A DNA stretch of 14,921 bases from Thermoplasmata archaeon. GTDB lineage: Archaea; Thermoplasmatota; Thermoplasmata; GCA-020350865. Below the pieces are notes generated by a model. It searched no databases and was not told the origin of the DNA. It saw only the letters and a list, made by a program, of their open reading frames with translations. This document shows, piece after piece, positions 1 through 8,107 of this stretch; position 1 is the stretch's first letter; every line of letters begins with the position of its first letter. Both the position numbers and the translations under genes were made by a program. The stretch lies in NCBI GenBank assembly GCA_020350865.1, contig CP070726.1:1970583-1985503 (forward strand), written 5' to 3'.

Positions 1-411
1 TTCCTATTCGGCGGCGCAGCGGTTCTGGCCGTTGAAAATACCATGGTTTTGGCTGCACTGGCCTTTCTCGCCACCCTGGGCAGGGAAATCGCAAAGGATA
101 TCGAGGATGTGGAGGGCGACGTGGGGAGGTTCACAGTCCCCATGCAGGTGGGAACCCCCAACGCATCCATCATGGCCTCGACTGCAATCTCTTCCTCGGT
201 TCTGTTGAGCCCCCTTCCTGCAATCCTGGGTCTTTTTTCGGGATCGGGCTGGATTCTTTTCATTCTGATAATTGCTGCAGCCGATGCAATGTTTATATAC
301 TGCATTTTCCTTCTGGCAAAGGGAAAGCCCTCTGCATCGAACGCCATAAAAGGCGCCATGGGCGTTGCACTGGTGGCCTTTCTTTCCGGAGGGATTTTAC
401 AAGGCTTGTAG
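1..411 (+). CDS. UbiA-family prenyltransferase, probable DGGGP synthase (3' part)
   Basis: The reading frame is open from base 1, so the N-terminal half lies outside the window; about 136 residues are visible. Hydrophobic helices are interrupted by a polar loop containing REIAKDIEDVEGD, the second Asp-rich motif of UbiA prenyltransferases that binds Mg-diphosphate, followed by the usual R-F-T-V-P turn. In archaea this form is typically digeranylgeranylglyceryl phosphate synthase, an integral membrane enzyme that adds the second geranylgeranyl chain to the glycerol-phosphate backbone of membrane lipids. The next gene encodes the preceding enzyme of the same pathway (GGGP synthase), 22 bases downstream on the same strand, which supports this over a menaquinone or heme prenyltransferase. 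Family assignment is secure; substrate is inferred from motif and neighbour. Confidence 0.85.
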   Translation, partial: FLFGGAAVLAVENTMVLAALAFLATLGREIAKDIEDVEGDVGRFTVPMQVGTPNASIMASTAISSSVLLSPLPAILGLFSGSGWILFILIIAAADAMFIYCIFLLAKGKPSASNAIKGAMGVALVAFLSGGILQGL

Positions 412-433
412 GGCACTTAAATTGGTGATGGAC

Positions 434-1192
434 ATGAAGGTGATAGAATATCTGCACAGCAAGTTGAAACTTGAAAAACTGCATATGACCTTAATAGACC
501 CGGAAAAGCAGGGTTCGGATGAATGCGGGGACATTGTAAACTCGGCCTACCGGGCGGGGACAGATGCCATAATGGTGGGGGGCTCAACAGGCGTTTCCTT
601 CGATAACCTGGATGAGAGCATCACAGCAATGATAACCAAGGTACCCATACCCATCATCCAGTTTCCCTCGCATTCCGCGGCCCTAAGCCCGAATGTGGAC
701 GCCATTTATTTCATGTCGCTGCTGAACTCAAAGGATGTGAAGTACCTCATCGGAGAGCAGATGGCAGCTGCTTCCCATATCAGGGATATGGCGGTTGAGA
801 CAATATCCATGGGATATGTGATCGTGGAACCCGGCATGAAGGTTGGCGAGATGGGCGATGCGGACCCGGTCAAAAGGGGTGATATCGACACGGCTATCGG
901 CTATGCCCTGGCAGCCGAGTTTCTGGGCATGAAACTGTTCTATCTGGAGGCAGGCTCCGGCGCACCTGACCCTGTACCCGTAAGCATGGTGAAGGCCGTA
1001 AAAGAGAAGCTATCCATTCCCCTGATCGTGGGAGGCGGGATAAGGAGCCCGGAACCGGCAGGGGATATCGCCGAGGCCGGAGCAGACATCCTGGTAACGG
1101 GAACGGTTGTGGAGGAAAGCGATGACGTTGAGGATGTTTTGAGGGACATCATCCGGGCGGTGAAAGGGAAGACAAGCCGTTATCGTGTTTAA
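434..1192 (+). CDS. Geranylgeranylglyceryl phosphate synthase
   Basis: This is a cytosolic TIM-barrel prenyltransferase that joins geranylgeranyl diphosphate to sn-glycerol-1-phosphate, the first committed step of archaeal ether-lipid synthesis. From the ATG at 434 the protein has 252 residues, normal for the longer (group II) archaeal enzymes. Family motifs appear in order: TLIDPEK (residues 19-25, Mg/diphosphate side), VGGSTGVS (48-55), YLEAGSGAPDP (170-180), VGGGIRSPE (199-207) and ADILVTGT (217-224), the last three forming the phosphate-binding end of the barrel. The start is chosen because GGTGAT at 424-429 is a good Shine-Dalgarno 4 bases before it; an in-frame ATG at 428 is possible, and one at 365 would add an unrelated extension overlapping the upstream gene. 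It probably shares a transcript with the UbiA gene. Confidence 0.95.
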   Translation: MKVIEYLHSKLKLEKLHMTLIDPEKQGSDECGDIVNSAYRAGTDAIMVGGSTGVSFDNLDESITAMITKVPIPIIQFPSHSAALSPNVDAIYFMSLLNSKDVKYLIGEQMAAASHIRDMAVETISMGYVIVEPGMKVGEMGDADPVKRGDIDTAIGYALAAEFLGMKLFYLEAGSGAPDPVPVSMVKAVKEKLSIPLIVGGGIRSPEPAGDIAEAGADILVTGTVVEESDDVEDVLRDIIRAVKGKTSRYRV

Positions 1193-1240
1193 AGAGAGAT
1201 GTGGAAAAGTCCATATTAGGTCTGGAATGACAGGGATAAC

Positions 1241-1284
1241 TTTTAATACCAAATCACTTATTCGGGTCTAATTGGGACATGTCC
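1241..1284 (+). promoter_or_regulatory. Putative promoter with palindrome for the 55-residue ORF
   Basis: TTTTAATA at 1241-1248 looks like an archaeal TATA box, which would start transcription near 1270. The perfect 10-bp palindrome GGACATGTCC at 1275-1284 follows directly, where a repressor could act. The ORF it would serve begins at 1322. This is inferred from spacing only. Confidence 0.35.
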
Positions 1285-1321
1285 ATATCATTGAGATTAT
1301 AGGAATTTAGTGGGGGATGAC

Positions 1322-1489
1322 ATGGAAGAATCGCTCTGCAGCATCGAGATATTGAAAAGCGCTGAGTCGTACCTCGCCAAAATCCAGACCGACCTCGGAG
1401 GCGTGAGAGAGGTTCGGAGCAACACATTCGAGGGCGTCTTGGAACAGGTTGTTTTGGACCTCCAAGAAGAGTTCGATGTTACCCTCTGA
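1322..1489 (+). CDS. Small unknown protein, 55 residues
   Basis: I do not recognise this protein. The frame runs ATG to TGA with a purine-rich GGGGGATGA just before the start, its own TATA-like element about 75 bases upstream, and codon use with a G/C-leaning third position like its housekeeping neighbours. It is acidic, starts MEESLCSIEILKSAES, has one Cys and no membrane segment, and would mainly form helices; the C-terminal part (VLEQVVLDLQEEFDVTL) looks amphipathic. It ends tail to tail with the convergent aminopeptidase gene, whose stop codon begins at the very next base, a tight packing that suggests both frames are real. No function can be assigned. Confidence 0.55.
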   Translation: MEESLCSIEILKSAESYLAKIQTDLGGVREVRSNTFEGVLEQVVLDLQEEFDVTL

Positions 1490-2611
1490 TCACACCGCTT
1501 CCCCATCCTTCATTATTATTTTTTCACTCCTATCCTCGTATTTTGCGGTTATTGTGGGTGCCTTTATGAGGCCGTCCAGATGTATCAGTGATTTCGCGTC
1601 CTCATCGTAGTTGGCCCCTATTGCAATATGGCAGGTGCCGTACACCTTCTCGTCCTCCAGCATATTGCCCACGATCCTCGCATTCCTGTTGAGGCCTATG
1701 CCGAGTTCCCCCAGGTTGCGGGCGTTCTTGATGTATTCCTCTTCCATCTCCCTGGGGATCTTGTCCTGGCTTACAAATTCCCTGACCGTTTTTTCGGCCA
1801 GATCGATGGTCTCCCGAAGCTCCTCGGCCTCCTTGTCTCCTGAGATATCGGTGACAAAACCGTTCTTGACTTTGGCAAGGATGGGATTGTCGATGATGAC
1901 AATCCCCCCCTCAACACTGATGCTGCCGTCGAATGCAATGACTCCGTCCGATGCGCCCAATTCAGGTGAGATAAAGACCTCGCCGCACGGGAGGTTGCCT
2001 CCCTTCCCGTTCTCCGTGAAATCCCCATCATCGCTCTTGGCCTCCCTGTTCCTGAGACCTATTGTGATGTCCGTGCCAGAAGGGGCCGTGATGTGGACCT
2101 CTTTTGCTTTATCAAGTTCTTCCTTAATTTTGCCGCACATCTCCCTAAGTTCCGTGTAATCGATGGGCACGGTTTCGGCGAACATCTCCGCCGTAACGGA
2201 CGGCGACCAGAATGAGCGCATCTTCTTGGCGTTGAGAAGGTATGTGAATATGTGATTGAAATCCTTATCTCCCTCCTTATAGGGGTTCTTCAGGGCCTTC
2301 TTGTCCTTTCCGAGCTTGTGTTTGCTAATGGACAGGATGATATCCGGGTTCGACTCAATGGCATCGATAACACTGTCCTCGGCAAAATCCAATTGTGTCT
2401 TCACAGGTTGAAAAATGAGCACGGGATGCGCCCCTGCGTCCAGTGAAGCATCGTAGAGGGCCATTGAAATGTTCTGCACATCCTTGTGGGGATTGGTGAT
2501 GATCAGAATTCTCTCACCTTCCTTCACACCCAGTACCTCATTGACTGCCACCTTGGACGCTTTTTGAAGTGCCAAATCTATGTTTATATTATCGCTGAAT
2601 GTCTCGGTCAT
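1490..2611 (-). CDS. M29-type (AmpS/thermophilic) metallo-aminopeptidase
   Basis: The product has 373 residues and resembles the M29 aminopeptidase group, cytosolic two-metal enzymes that remove N-terminal residues from peptides. Candidate metal ligands lie in the expected order: E211 in NLPCGEVFISP, E302 in NLGELGIGLN, H328 in YGTCHIAIGAN, and H344 and D346 in IHLDGLI. The N-terminal half is the less conserved alpha/beta region typical of the group. ATG at 2611 is supported by GGAGGAG (2617-2623 on the complement) 5 bases upstream. The distance between the first two ligands is longer than in the Thermus enzyme as I remember it, so this may be an archaeal subgroup, and some relatives are annotated as dioxygenase-like. 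The gene is a single unit, divergent from the glycosyltransferase gene and convergent with the 55-residue ORF. Confidence 0.8.
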   Translation of the reverse strand: MTETFSDNINIDLALQKASKVAVNEVLGVKEGERILIITNPHKDVQNISMALYDASLDAGAHPVLIFQPVKTQLDFAEDSVIDAIESNPDIILSISKHKLGKDKKALKNPYKEGDKDFNHIFTYLLNAKKMRSFWSPSVTAEMFAETVPIDYTELREMCGKIKEELDKAKEVHITAPSGTDITIGLRNREAKSDDGDFTENGKGGNLPCGEVFISPELGASDGVIAFDGSISVEGGIVIIDNPILAKVKNGFVTDISGDKEAEELRETIDLAEKTVREFVSQDKIPREMEEEYIKNARNLGELGIGLNRNARIVGNMLEDEKVYGTCHIAIGANYDEDAKSLIHLDGLIKAPTITAKYEDRSEKIIMKDGEAV

Positions 2612-2661
2612 ATGAGCTCCTCCGAAGTAATGGAGAAAAGCAATAATCGCTCATTAAGGTT

Positions 2662-2669
2662 TTTATATA
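2662..2669 (-). promoter_or_regulatory. TATA box of the aminopeptidase gene
   Basis: The complement reads TATATAAA, 51 bases before the ATG at 2611, leaving a leader of about 25 bases that holds the GGAGGAG ribosome-binding site. Confidence 0.55.
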
Positions 2670-2688
2670 ATCTTGACTGCAAAATCTC

Positions 2689-2694
2689 TATATA
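2689..2694 (+). promoter_or_regulatory. TATA-like box of the GT-C gene
   Basis: TATATA lies about 60 bases before the ATG at 2753 and divergently to the aminopeptidase promoter in the same intergenic gap. The predicted start would be near 2716. Confidence 0.4.
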
Positions 2695-2752
2695 CCTGTG
2701 GCAATATCGGTTTTGATTAAGGTAAGGGGTCCAAAGAGGTGGATGGTGATTG

Positions 2753-4462
2753 ATGGGAGAAACTCGGTCAAAAACAACGAATTCCTTGAGGACCATGATG
2801 AAATCAATTTTGAGAAAGGATACCTTCTCATCAATTACCCTGAGGAAAATCATGTTTATACTCATAATAGTGGGCATCCTTCTCAGAATATGGGTTTTCT
2901 TTTATTCTGAAGCTGGTTTAGATGCGACTTATTTTATCATATTGGGAAAGAGCATATCTGGAAGAGGTGATTTCTACCTGCCTTTTGGCGATATAGAGAC
3001 CGATTCCCTAGAGCCCACACAGGGCACCTCCTCAAGACAGGTCTTTCCCGTATATCTTGCAATGTTCTATACCCCATTTGGGTTCGATTATAATGTGACA
3101 AAAATAGCTGTGACCGTTCTATCATTTCTCACTCTGCTCGTTGTATATCTAACGACCAAGAACCTGTTCGGAAGGGATAATGCATTGGTCGTCACGGCTA
3201 TCGTATCAGTGATCAGTACATTGATCTATACCACAGGTTTCGTTTACTCTGAAAACATAACATATCTTTTTTTGACCATCGGTTTATGGGGCCTTTTGAA
3301 GGGGGATAAGTTCTTCCCCGTAGGCATAATTTCTATAAGTATATTCTATATCTCAAAGTCCTATTCCCTGATCCTTTATATTGTGTTTGTATGTCTCTTC
3401 TATAGTTGGGTTTACTATAAGGAAAAAAGGAACATACTGGGCAAACACTACATTTTCGGGATAATTGCCACGATACCCTTTATATTTCTTCTTTTTCTTT
3501 CAAGAGCATATGGCAGCTATCCCGCCACCAGAACTAACATATTAGATGCTTTAACGGGGAATCCAGTGTACTTCTTTTCCCGTTATATGGTGCTGTTGAT
3601 CTTCATGTTTGTATATCTGCTGGGGTTTGCAATCTATTTTTACAAACCGTTAAGAAGCTCTTTTTCATCCAAGAATCTGCTATGGATGGTGGTAGCCGCT
3701 CTGTTCTTTGGCCTTCCCTTTATGATGGCCTATCAGGATTATGTTTACCAGGTATATGAACGATTCATCAAAGAAGGTCTTAGGGCTGTATTTTTCATCA
3801 CCCTCCCCATTCTTTGGTTGGCTGTCCCGAATACGAATTATGACCTGGATGAAAAACTAAAGTTCAAGGAGATATGGAATGAATTTAAGAAAGTCAGGGA
3901 GCATAGAAAAAACATCGGACTTTACGCTTGCGTGGCGGTGGCTATCGGGTTGGGGATCCTTATCATTCCCAGACTATGGTTTCTATTTCCAATTTGTATC
4001 GGATTCATCTCCTTGTTTTTCAATATCACGAAATGGAAGATAGCCATCTTATGCATAATGCTCGTGGTAGTCAGTATAAATGACAACACGGGAATGCATT
4101 TCAGTTATAGACGTGAACTCGGCGAGGATATGAATGATTTACTGGAGGATGGCGATGTGATAATGTTCGACGGAATAGATTTTATAAAAAGCCATAATGG
4201 GAGCCGCTTTGACAGATACTGTCTCGCTCCCTATGTCAAAAAGGAGTACAGGATCATAAATTACGACTCGAATGAAACACCAGATTTTATTATTACCCAG
4301 AACAACGAAATATCATTCCAGAATTATTCGATAATCAGGAGATATTATGTTCAGGATAAAAAAGGTGTTTTCACACAGATATATAACGAAATATACAAGG
4401 CCATTAAGCATCCACCCGAACTACAAAAAGAGCCGGAATATATAGTTTGGGGGAGGGAATGA
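2753..4462 (+). CDS. GT-C superfamily (PMT/ArnT-like) membrane glycosyltransferase
   Basis: The 569-residue polytopic membrane protein has about ten hydrophobic segments between residues 32 and 440 and a hydrophilic tail of roughly 130 residues that would face the outside. The first segment is followed by a polar loop with acidic residues (YSEAGLDATYF, about 52-61), then GTSSRQVFPVYLAMFYTPFG and TTKNLFGRDNALV, the layout of PMT_2/ArnT-like enzymes that move a sugar from a polyprenyl-phosphate carrier to a protein, lipid or glycan. The acceptor cannot be told. The ATG at 2753 is preceded by AGAGGTGG at 2735-2742; the TTG immediately before it is in frame but less likely. The gene is clearly richer in A+T than both neighbours and stands alone, which suggests transfer into a housekeeping neighbourhood. 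Confidence 0.75.
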   Translation: MGETRSKTTNSLRTMMKSILRKDTFSSITLRKIMFILIIVGILLRIWVFFYSEAGLDATYFIILGKSISGRGDFYLPFGDIETDSLEPTQGTSSRQVFPVYLAMFYTPFGFDYNVTKIAVTVLSFLTLLVVYLTTKNLFGRDNALVVTAIVSVISTLIYTTGFVYSENITYLFLTIGLWGLLKGDKFFPVGIISISIFYISKSYSLILYIVFVCLFYSWVYYKEKRNILGKHYIFGIIATIPFIFLLFLSRAYGSYPATRTNILDALTGNPVYFFSRYMVLLIFMFVYLLGFAIYFYKPLRSSFSSKNLLWMVVAALFFGLPFMMAYQDYVYQVYERFIKEGLRAVFFITLPILWLAVPNTNYDLDEKLKFKEIWNEFKKVREHRKNIGLYACVAVAIGLGILIIPRLWFLFPICIGFISLFFNITKWKIAILCIMLVVVSINDNTGMHFSYRRELGEDMNDLLEDGDVIMFDGIDFIKSHNGSRFDRYCLAPYVKKEYRIINYDSNETPDFIITQNNEISFQNYSIIRRYYVQDKKGVFTQIYNEIYKAIKHPPELQKEPEYIVWGRE

Positions 4463-4502
4463 AGTTCCGCCCTTTCACATGTTACATGCCGAACCATTCC
4501 GT

Positions 4503-4510
4503 CTTTTAAT
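4503..4510 (+). promoter_or_regulatory. TATA-like box of nadE
   Basis: CTTTTAAT lies 46-53 bases before the nadE ATG at 4556, in the short gap after the glycosyltransferase gene. The predicted start is near 4532. Confidence 0.4.
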
Positions 4511-4555
4511 GACAACCACAACTGTAATAACTCATTTTGACCATGGGGGGAAGGA

Positions 4556-5386
4556 ATGACGAAAGCGTCGGATGCACCTCACCTTTTTCTAAAATTCAAC
4601 CCCGAATCAGTGGACATCATCCATTCCTTCATCAAGCAGAAGATGGACGAGTCGAATGCTGACGGAGTTGTCATCGGCCTTTCGGGGGGTCTTGATTCAG
4701 CTGTGGTGACAAAGCTCTGTGCCGATGCAATGGGCCCAAAGAAGGTATTGGCATTGATATTGCCCGACAGCGCAACCCCCGAAGAGGACATCAGGGACGC
4801 TGTGGCCCTCGCCGCGGAGTTCAGAGTCGATTACAGGGTCATAGATATCACGGACACGATAGCCGCTTTCTCCAGCCTTTTGTCCCCCATGCAGCTTACC
4901 CCCAAGGCACTGGGAAACATCAAGGCCAGGTGCAGGATGATAGTGCTCTACGTCCACGCCAATCTGGAAAGCAGGCTCGTCATGGGTTCCAGTAACAAAA
5001 GCGAAATGCTCACTGGCTATTTCACAAAGTTCGGGGACGGGGGAGCCGACTTCGCACCCATAGGTGATCTCTACAAGACCCAGATTCGGGAATTGGCCAA
5101 GGCCATAGACATACCGCAGGATATCATAAATAAAACACCGTCTGCAGGACTGGCCGAAGGTCAGACAGATGAAGGCGAGCTTGGCATCACCTACGATGCA
5201 TTGGATAGGATACTCCTGGGAATCGAGCTGAAGCTGAAAGCCGAGGACATTGCCGAAAAGGTGGGGTGCGAAAAGGACGAGGTGCTGCGCATCCACGACA
5301 TGGTGCGAAAAAATGTTCATAAAAGAAAGATGCCGCTGATACCGAAAATCGGGATAAGGACCTTCGGACTGGATTGGAGGGAGTAG
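4556..5386 (+). CDS. nadE: NH3-dependent NAD+ synthetase
   Basis: This enzyme makes NAD+ from nicotinic acid adenine dinucleotide, ATP and ammonia, the last step of NAD synthesis, in the cytosol. The 276-residue protein has the PP-loop SGGLDS at 43-48 for ATP pyrophosphate, GNIKARCRM at 120-128, GSSNKSEMLTGYFTKFGDGG at 144-163, and KTPSAGL...GQTDEGELG at 193-210, all hallmark blocks of NadE. There is no N-terminal nitrilase/glutaminase domain, so free ammonia is the nitrogen donor. A G-rich stretch (GGGGGGAAGG, 4545-4554) precedes the ATG closely. Its stop lies 4 bases from that of AMP phosphorylase on the other strand, so the two transcripts converge and may overlap. The length is normal for archaeal NadE. 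Confidence 0.95.
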   Translation: MTKASDAPHLFLKFNPESVDIIHSFIKQKMDESNADGVVIGLSGGLDSAVVTKLCADAMGPKKVLALILPDSATPEEDIRDAVALAAEFRVDYRVIDITDTIAAFSSLLSPMQLTPKALGNIKARCRMIVLYVHANLESRLVMGSSNKSEMLTGYFTKFGDGGADFAPIGDLYKTQIRELAKAIDIPQDIINKTPSAGLAEGQTDEGELGITYDALDRILLGIELKLKAEDIAEKVGCEKDEVLRIHDMVRKNVHKRKMPLIPKIGIRTFGLDWRE

Positions 5387-5390
5387 GGCT

Positions 5391-6917
5391 TCACATCCCG
5401 CCAACGCCGTGGAAACTGGGGATCTTCTGGAGTATCATGCCCTCGATTTTCATGGGCGGCAGTTTGTTGGCCACCACCTTTGCATGATCCAGTTTCCTTT
5501 CGTTATCGGCGAAGATGGTGAACAGAACCTCGCCCTTGTCCACCTTGTGGCCGCCCTTTTTGTTGAGAGCGATGCCTGCCCCCTTGTCCTTCGGTGCGCC
5601 TGCGGCCCTGGCTATTTTGACGAGGTGCTTGTTGTGGATGTGTGCAACATATCCGCCCGTATTGGATATCACATCGAACTTGAACTTGCCTTCTTCCACC
5701 TCATCCGAGGTAACTTCCGGATTGCCTTCCTGGGCCTCGATGATCTCCCTCAGTTTTTCCAGGGCCTTCCCGTTCTCGATGAGCTTTTGGGCGTAATCCT
5801 TGCCCGAACCGTGGACGACGCCCCCCATCTCAAGCATTATTCCGGCCAGCCCGCTGGCCTTCTCTATGACGCTGCTCGATACCTCCTTGCCCTCCAGGGC
5901 CATCAGGGCTTCCCTGGCCTCCAGTGCACAGCCAATGGCTCTGCCGATGGGCTGCCCTCCGAAGGTGATTGCGCATTCAACGCGCATGTTGAGGCGTTCC
6001 CCGAGATCCATGAAATCCCTTGCGTACTTCTTGGCCATCTCTTCGTTTGGGACCTTGGTCAGCGGACCTATCGGGATATCGAGCAGGAAGTAGTCCGCCC
6101 CCACCGCCTTCTTCTTGGCCATGACCGAAGCAATGACCTGGGAGTAGGGGTCTATTGTCAGGGGGTACTCGGCGCGTATGATGATGTCATCGGCTGGCGC
6201 TATGTTGACACCCCCTCCCCACGCGATCACCCCCCCTATGCTTTCTGTGATGTGTTTTATTTCGGAGGCCTTCAAAGTCACGTTGGCAAGCACCTCGAAT
6301 ATGTCTGCTGTGCCGCAGGCACTGCTTATGGCGCGGGAGCTGGTCTTGGGGATCGTGAGGCCGGCAGCGGCCACGATGGGCACCACCAATAGGGTCACCT
6401 TGTTGCCCGGCACCCCGCCGATGCTGTGGAAGTCGAATACGGGTTTCTTGTCGATTTCGATGGTATCCCCCGTTTCCACCATGGCCTTGGTGAGTTCCGC
6501 GATCTCTGTGAGGCTCATGCCGCAGATGTATGTGGCTGTGACATAGGCCGCAAGCTCGATATCGGACAGGTTCCTCTCGACAATATCCTTCACCACGGCC
6601 CTGATCTCCTCCTGGTTCAGCTCCTGGGCATTCATCTTTTTCTTGATGTAGTCCACGGATATGGGCCTGGTGGTGGGTATCAGATCCACCTCATCACCCT
6701 CTGACATTTCGAGGAATTCGTACCCTATATCCAGTAAACCCACTTCCTTTTCCTTGACAATGGCATCCGTGGTCTCCACTATGGCTGTGATGCTGTTCTT
6801 CGGGCCAACCACTTTAACGCGGTCGAGATTCCGCACACCCAGTTCCTTTGCATCCCTATCATGCAGTATGACCGTGTATTCACCTGCGCAGAGGTTTATT
6901 TTCTTTACCTTGAACAT
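5391..6917 (-). CDS. deoA: AMP phosphorylase (archaeal DeoA type)
   Basis: This cytosolic enzyme splits AMP (and other NMPs) with phosphate into base and ribose-1,5-bisphosphate, first step of the archaeal NMP degradation route that ends in type III RubisCO. The 508 residues match the archaeal enzyme length and exceed bacterial thymidine phosphorylase because of the N-terminal domain (about 1-84). The phosphate and nucleoside site blocks are visible: HSIGGVPGNK at 164-173 and KTSSRAISSACGTAD at 191-205, followed by the glycine-rich ITFGGQPIGRAIG region and a C-terminal beta domain with GYVAHI. GGAGATG about 7 bases before the ATG serves as ribosome-binding site. It lies 17 bases downstream of the R15P isomerase gene and is surely co-transcribed with it. 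The product of this enzyme is the substrate of that isomerase. Confidence 0.95.
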   Translation of the reverse strand: MFKVKKINLCAGEYTVILHDRDAKELGVRNLDRVKVVGPKNSITAIVETTDAIVKEKEVGLLDIGYEFLEMSEGDEVDLIPTTRPISVDYIKKKMNAQELNQEEIRAVVKDIVERNLSDIELAAYVTATYICGMSLTEIAELTKAMVETGDTIEIDKKPVFDFHSIGGVPGNKVTLLVVPIVAAAGLTIPKTSSRAISSACGTADIFEVLANVTLKASEIKHITESIGGVIAWGGGVNIAPADDIIIRAEYPLTIDPYSQVIASVMAKKKAVGADYFLLDIPIGPLTKVPNEEMAKKYARDFMDLGERLNMRVECAITFGGQPIGRAIGCALEAREALMALEGKEVSSSVIEKASGLAGIMLEMGGVVHGSGKDYAQKLIENGKALEKLREIIEAQEGNPEVTSDEVEEGKFKFDVISNTGGYVAHIHNKHLVKIARAAGAPKDKGAGIALNKKGGHKVDKGEVLFTIFADNERKLDHAKVVANKLPPMKIEGMILQKIPSFHGVGGM

Positions 6918-6934
6918 GAACCCATCTCCATTTT

Positions 6935-7855
6935 CTATCCAACATCCATGGACTTGATGATCTCGTAAGCCGCATGCGGTGATATAACACCCTTTTCGGT
7001 GACTATCACATCTATGTATTCCGGAGGCGTGGTATCGAATACGGGATTGAATATGGCAACACCGGGAAAGTCCTCCGGTTTGACTATCTCGTTGACATCC
7101 CTCTCCTCTATCTCAACGATCTCCCCGACAAGTGTTTCCCGGGAGGATTTAAAGGTCTCGGCACAGACCATGACAGGTACTCTGGCCTCATGGGCGCACA
7201 GGGCGATCTGGGAGGTTCCGATCTTGTTTATGACGGCCCCGTTGCTGGCCACCGTATCTGCCCCCACAATCACAAGGTCCACATTGGACATCACGTACCT
7301 CACCGCCGAATCCACGATCAACGTGGTGGGAACACCTTCTTTTACAAGCTGCTTTACGGTGAGATAGCCCTGCCTTTTGGGTCTGGATTCGGTGGCGTAA
7401 ACCTTGATGCCCTTCCCGTCTTTGTGGGCCTTTGTTATGGTAGACAAAGCAGCCTGGCTGTTGCAGTGGGTAAGCAGTGTGTGGCCGTCCTTGATTCTCT
7501 TGGAGCCCATATCTGCAATGAGTCCGAGCGCTTTCCGCGAGCCCTCGATGAAGTTCTCCGCCGCTTTCATCACGTTCTGTCTGATGGCTTCAATATCATT
7601 GCCCTCAGCGCCTCTGAGGACCATGGCAACGGAATTTCTCAAGGATACGGCTGTTGGCCTTGTGGATAGCAACTTCTCGCCCGCTGATTCCAGCTCGGCT
7701 TTGAACTCTTTTGCATCTGCTCCCTTGTAATCCATTGCATGGTTTTTCAAGGCCTCTGCTGCCGCCCTAGCTATCTTTGCAGCTCCCCTGATTTCCATGC
7801 TCTTGATTTTCTGTGCCGCTTCCTCCACATCCATGTGCAACAACTCTCTTACCAC
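6935..7855 (-). CDS. Ribose-1,5-bisphosphate isomerase
   Basis: This eIF2B-like sugar-phosphate isomerase turns ribose-1,5-bisphosphate into ribulose-1,5-bisphosphate, the second step of archaeal AMP degradation. In the 306-residue product, EIRGAAKIARAAA (21-33), THCNSQA with C131, and GADTVASNGAVINKIGT with D200 are seen. C131 and D200 are 69 residues apart, the same spacing as the catalytic Cys133 and Asp202 described for the Thermococcus kodakarensis enzyme. This argues against a plain eIF2B subunit or methylthioribose-1-phosphate isomerase. The start is uncertain: GTG at 7855 gives the usual N-terminus but has little Shine-Dalgarno, while an in-frame ATG at 7834 is seven codons shorter. 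It leads a two-gene operon with AMP phosphorylase. RubisCO, which would use the product, is not in this window. Confidence 0.9.
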   Translation of the reverse strand: MVRELLHMDVEEAAQKIKSMEIRGAAKIARAAAEALKNHAMDYKGADAKEFKAELESAGEKLLSTRPTAVSLRNSVAMVLRGAEGNDIEAIRQNVMKAAENFIEGSRKALGLIADMGSKRIKDGHTLLTHCNSQAALSTITKAHKDGKGIKVYATESRPKRQGYLTVKQLVKEGVPTTLIVDSAVRYVMSNVDLVIVGADTVASNGAVINKIGTSQIALCAHEARVPVMVCAETFKSSRETLVGEIVEIEERDVNEIVKPEDFPGVAIFNPVFDTTPPEYIDVIVTEKGVISPHAAYEIIKSMDVG

Positions 7856-7865
7856 AGGAGTCTGG

Positions 7866-7906
7866 TCGATATCGATGCAATGAGAATGATGCAGCCGTTT
7901 AATAAG
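7866..7906 (-). promoter_or_regulatory. Putative promoter of the AMP-degradation operon
   Basis: The complement of 7897-7906 reads CTTATTAAAC, a TATA-like element about 45 bases before the start at 7855. The perfect palindrome TCGATATCGA at 7866-7875 lies about where transcription would begin and could be an operator. No factor is known. Confidence 0.35.
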
Positions 7907-7978
7907 GTTTTCTTAAAAAGTGCTCGATATGGTCCTGACTGGGACATTGAGCGCATATGTGCCTTACAAGGAGGAATT

Positions 7979-8107
7979 ATGACAAAACAGACATCAACTC
8001 GTTCAGTTGTACCCGGAGAAATGCTCGAAATCCTTCAGGAATCCAAGTTGAGCATCCCCTCTGGGGTCCTCCTCTATCTCCCCCTCTATCACCACGTTAA
8101 GGAGTAG
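7979..8107 (+). CDS. Doubtful 42-residue ORF with strong Shine-Dalgarno
   Basis: An ATG preceded by AAGGAGGA, the best ribosome-binding motif in this part of the window, opens a 42-codon frame ending at TAG 8107. A TATA-like CTTAAAAAG lies at 7912-7920. The product (start MTKQTSTRSVVPGEMLEIL, end LPLYHHVKE) resembles nothing I know. It runs antisense to the last third of the minus-strand ORF at 8003-8188, and both cannot be under normal coding selection over the shared 105 bases. Either it is a real small protein or the ribosome-binding motif is a coincidence. Confidence 0.3.
   Translation: MTKQTSTRSVVPGEMLEILQESKLSIPSGVLLYLPLYHHVKE

Noticed and set aside
365..433. A longer start (ATG 365) for GGGP synthase
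   Set aside because: It would add 23 residues that overlap the UbiA gene and are not part of the family; GGTGAT at 424-429 points to the ATG at 434.
4697..5404. A 235-codon open frame on the minus strand
   Set aside because: It is antisense to nadE and has no recognisable motif.
5409..6392. A 327-codon open frame on the plus strand
   Set aside because: It is wholly antisense to AMP phosphorylase, whose motifs are unmistakable; the product is rich in H, G and C without any known pattern.
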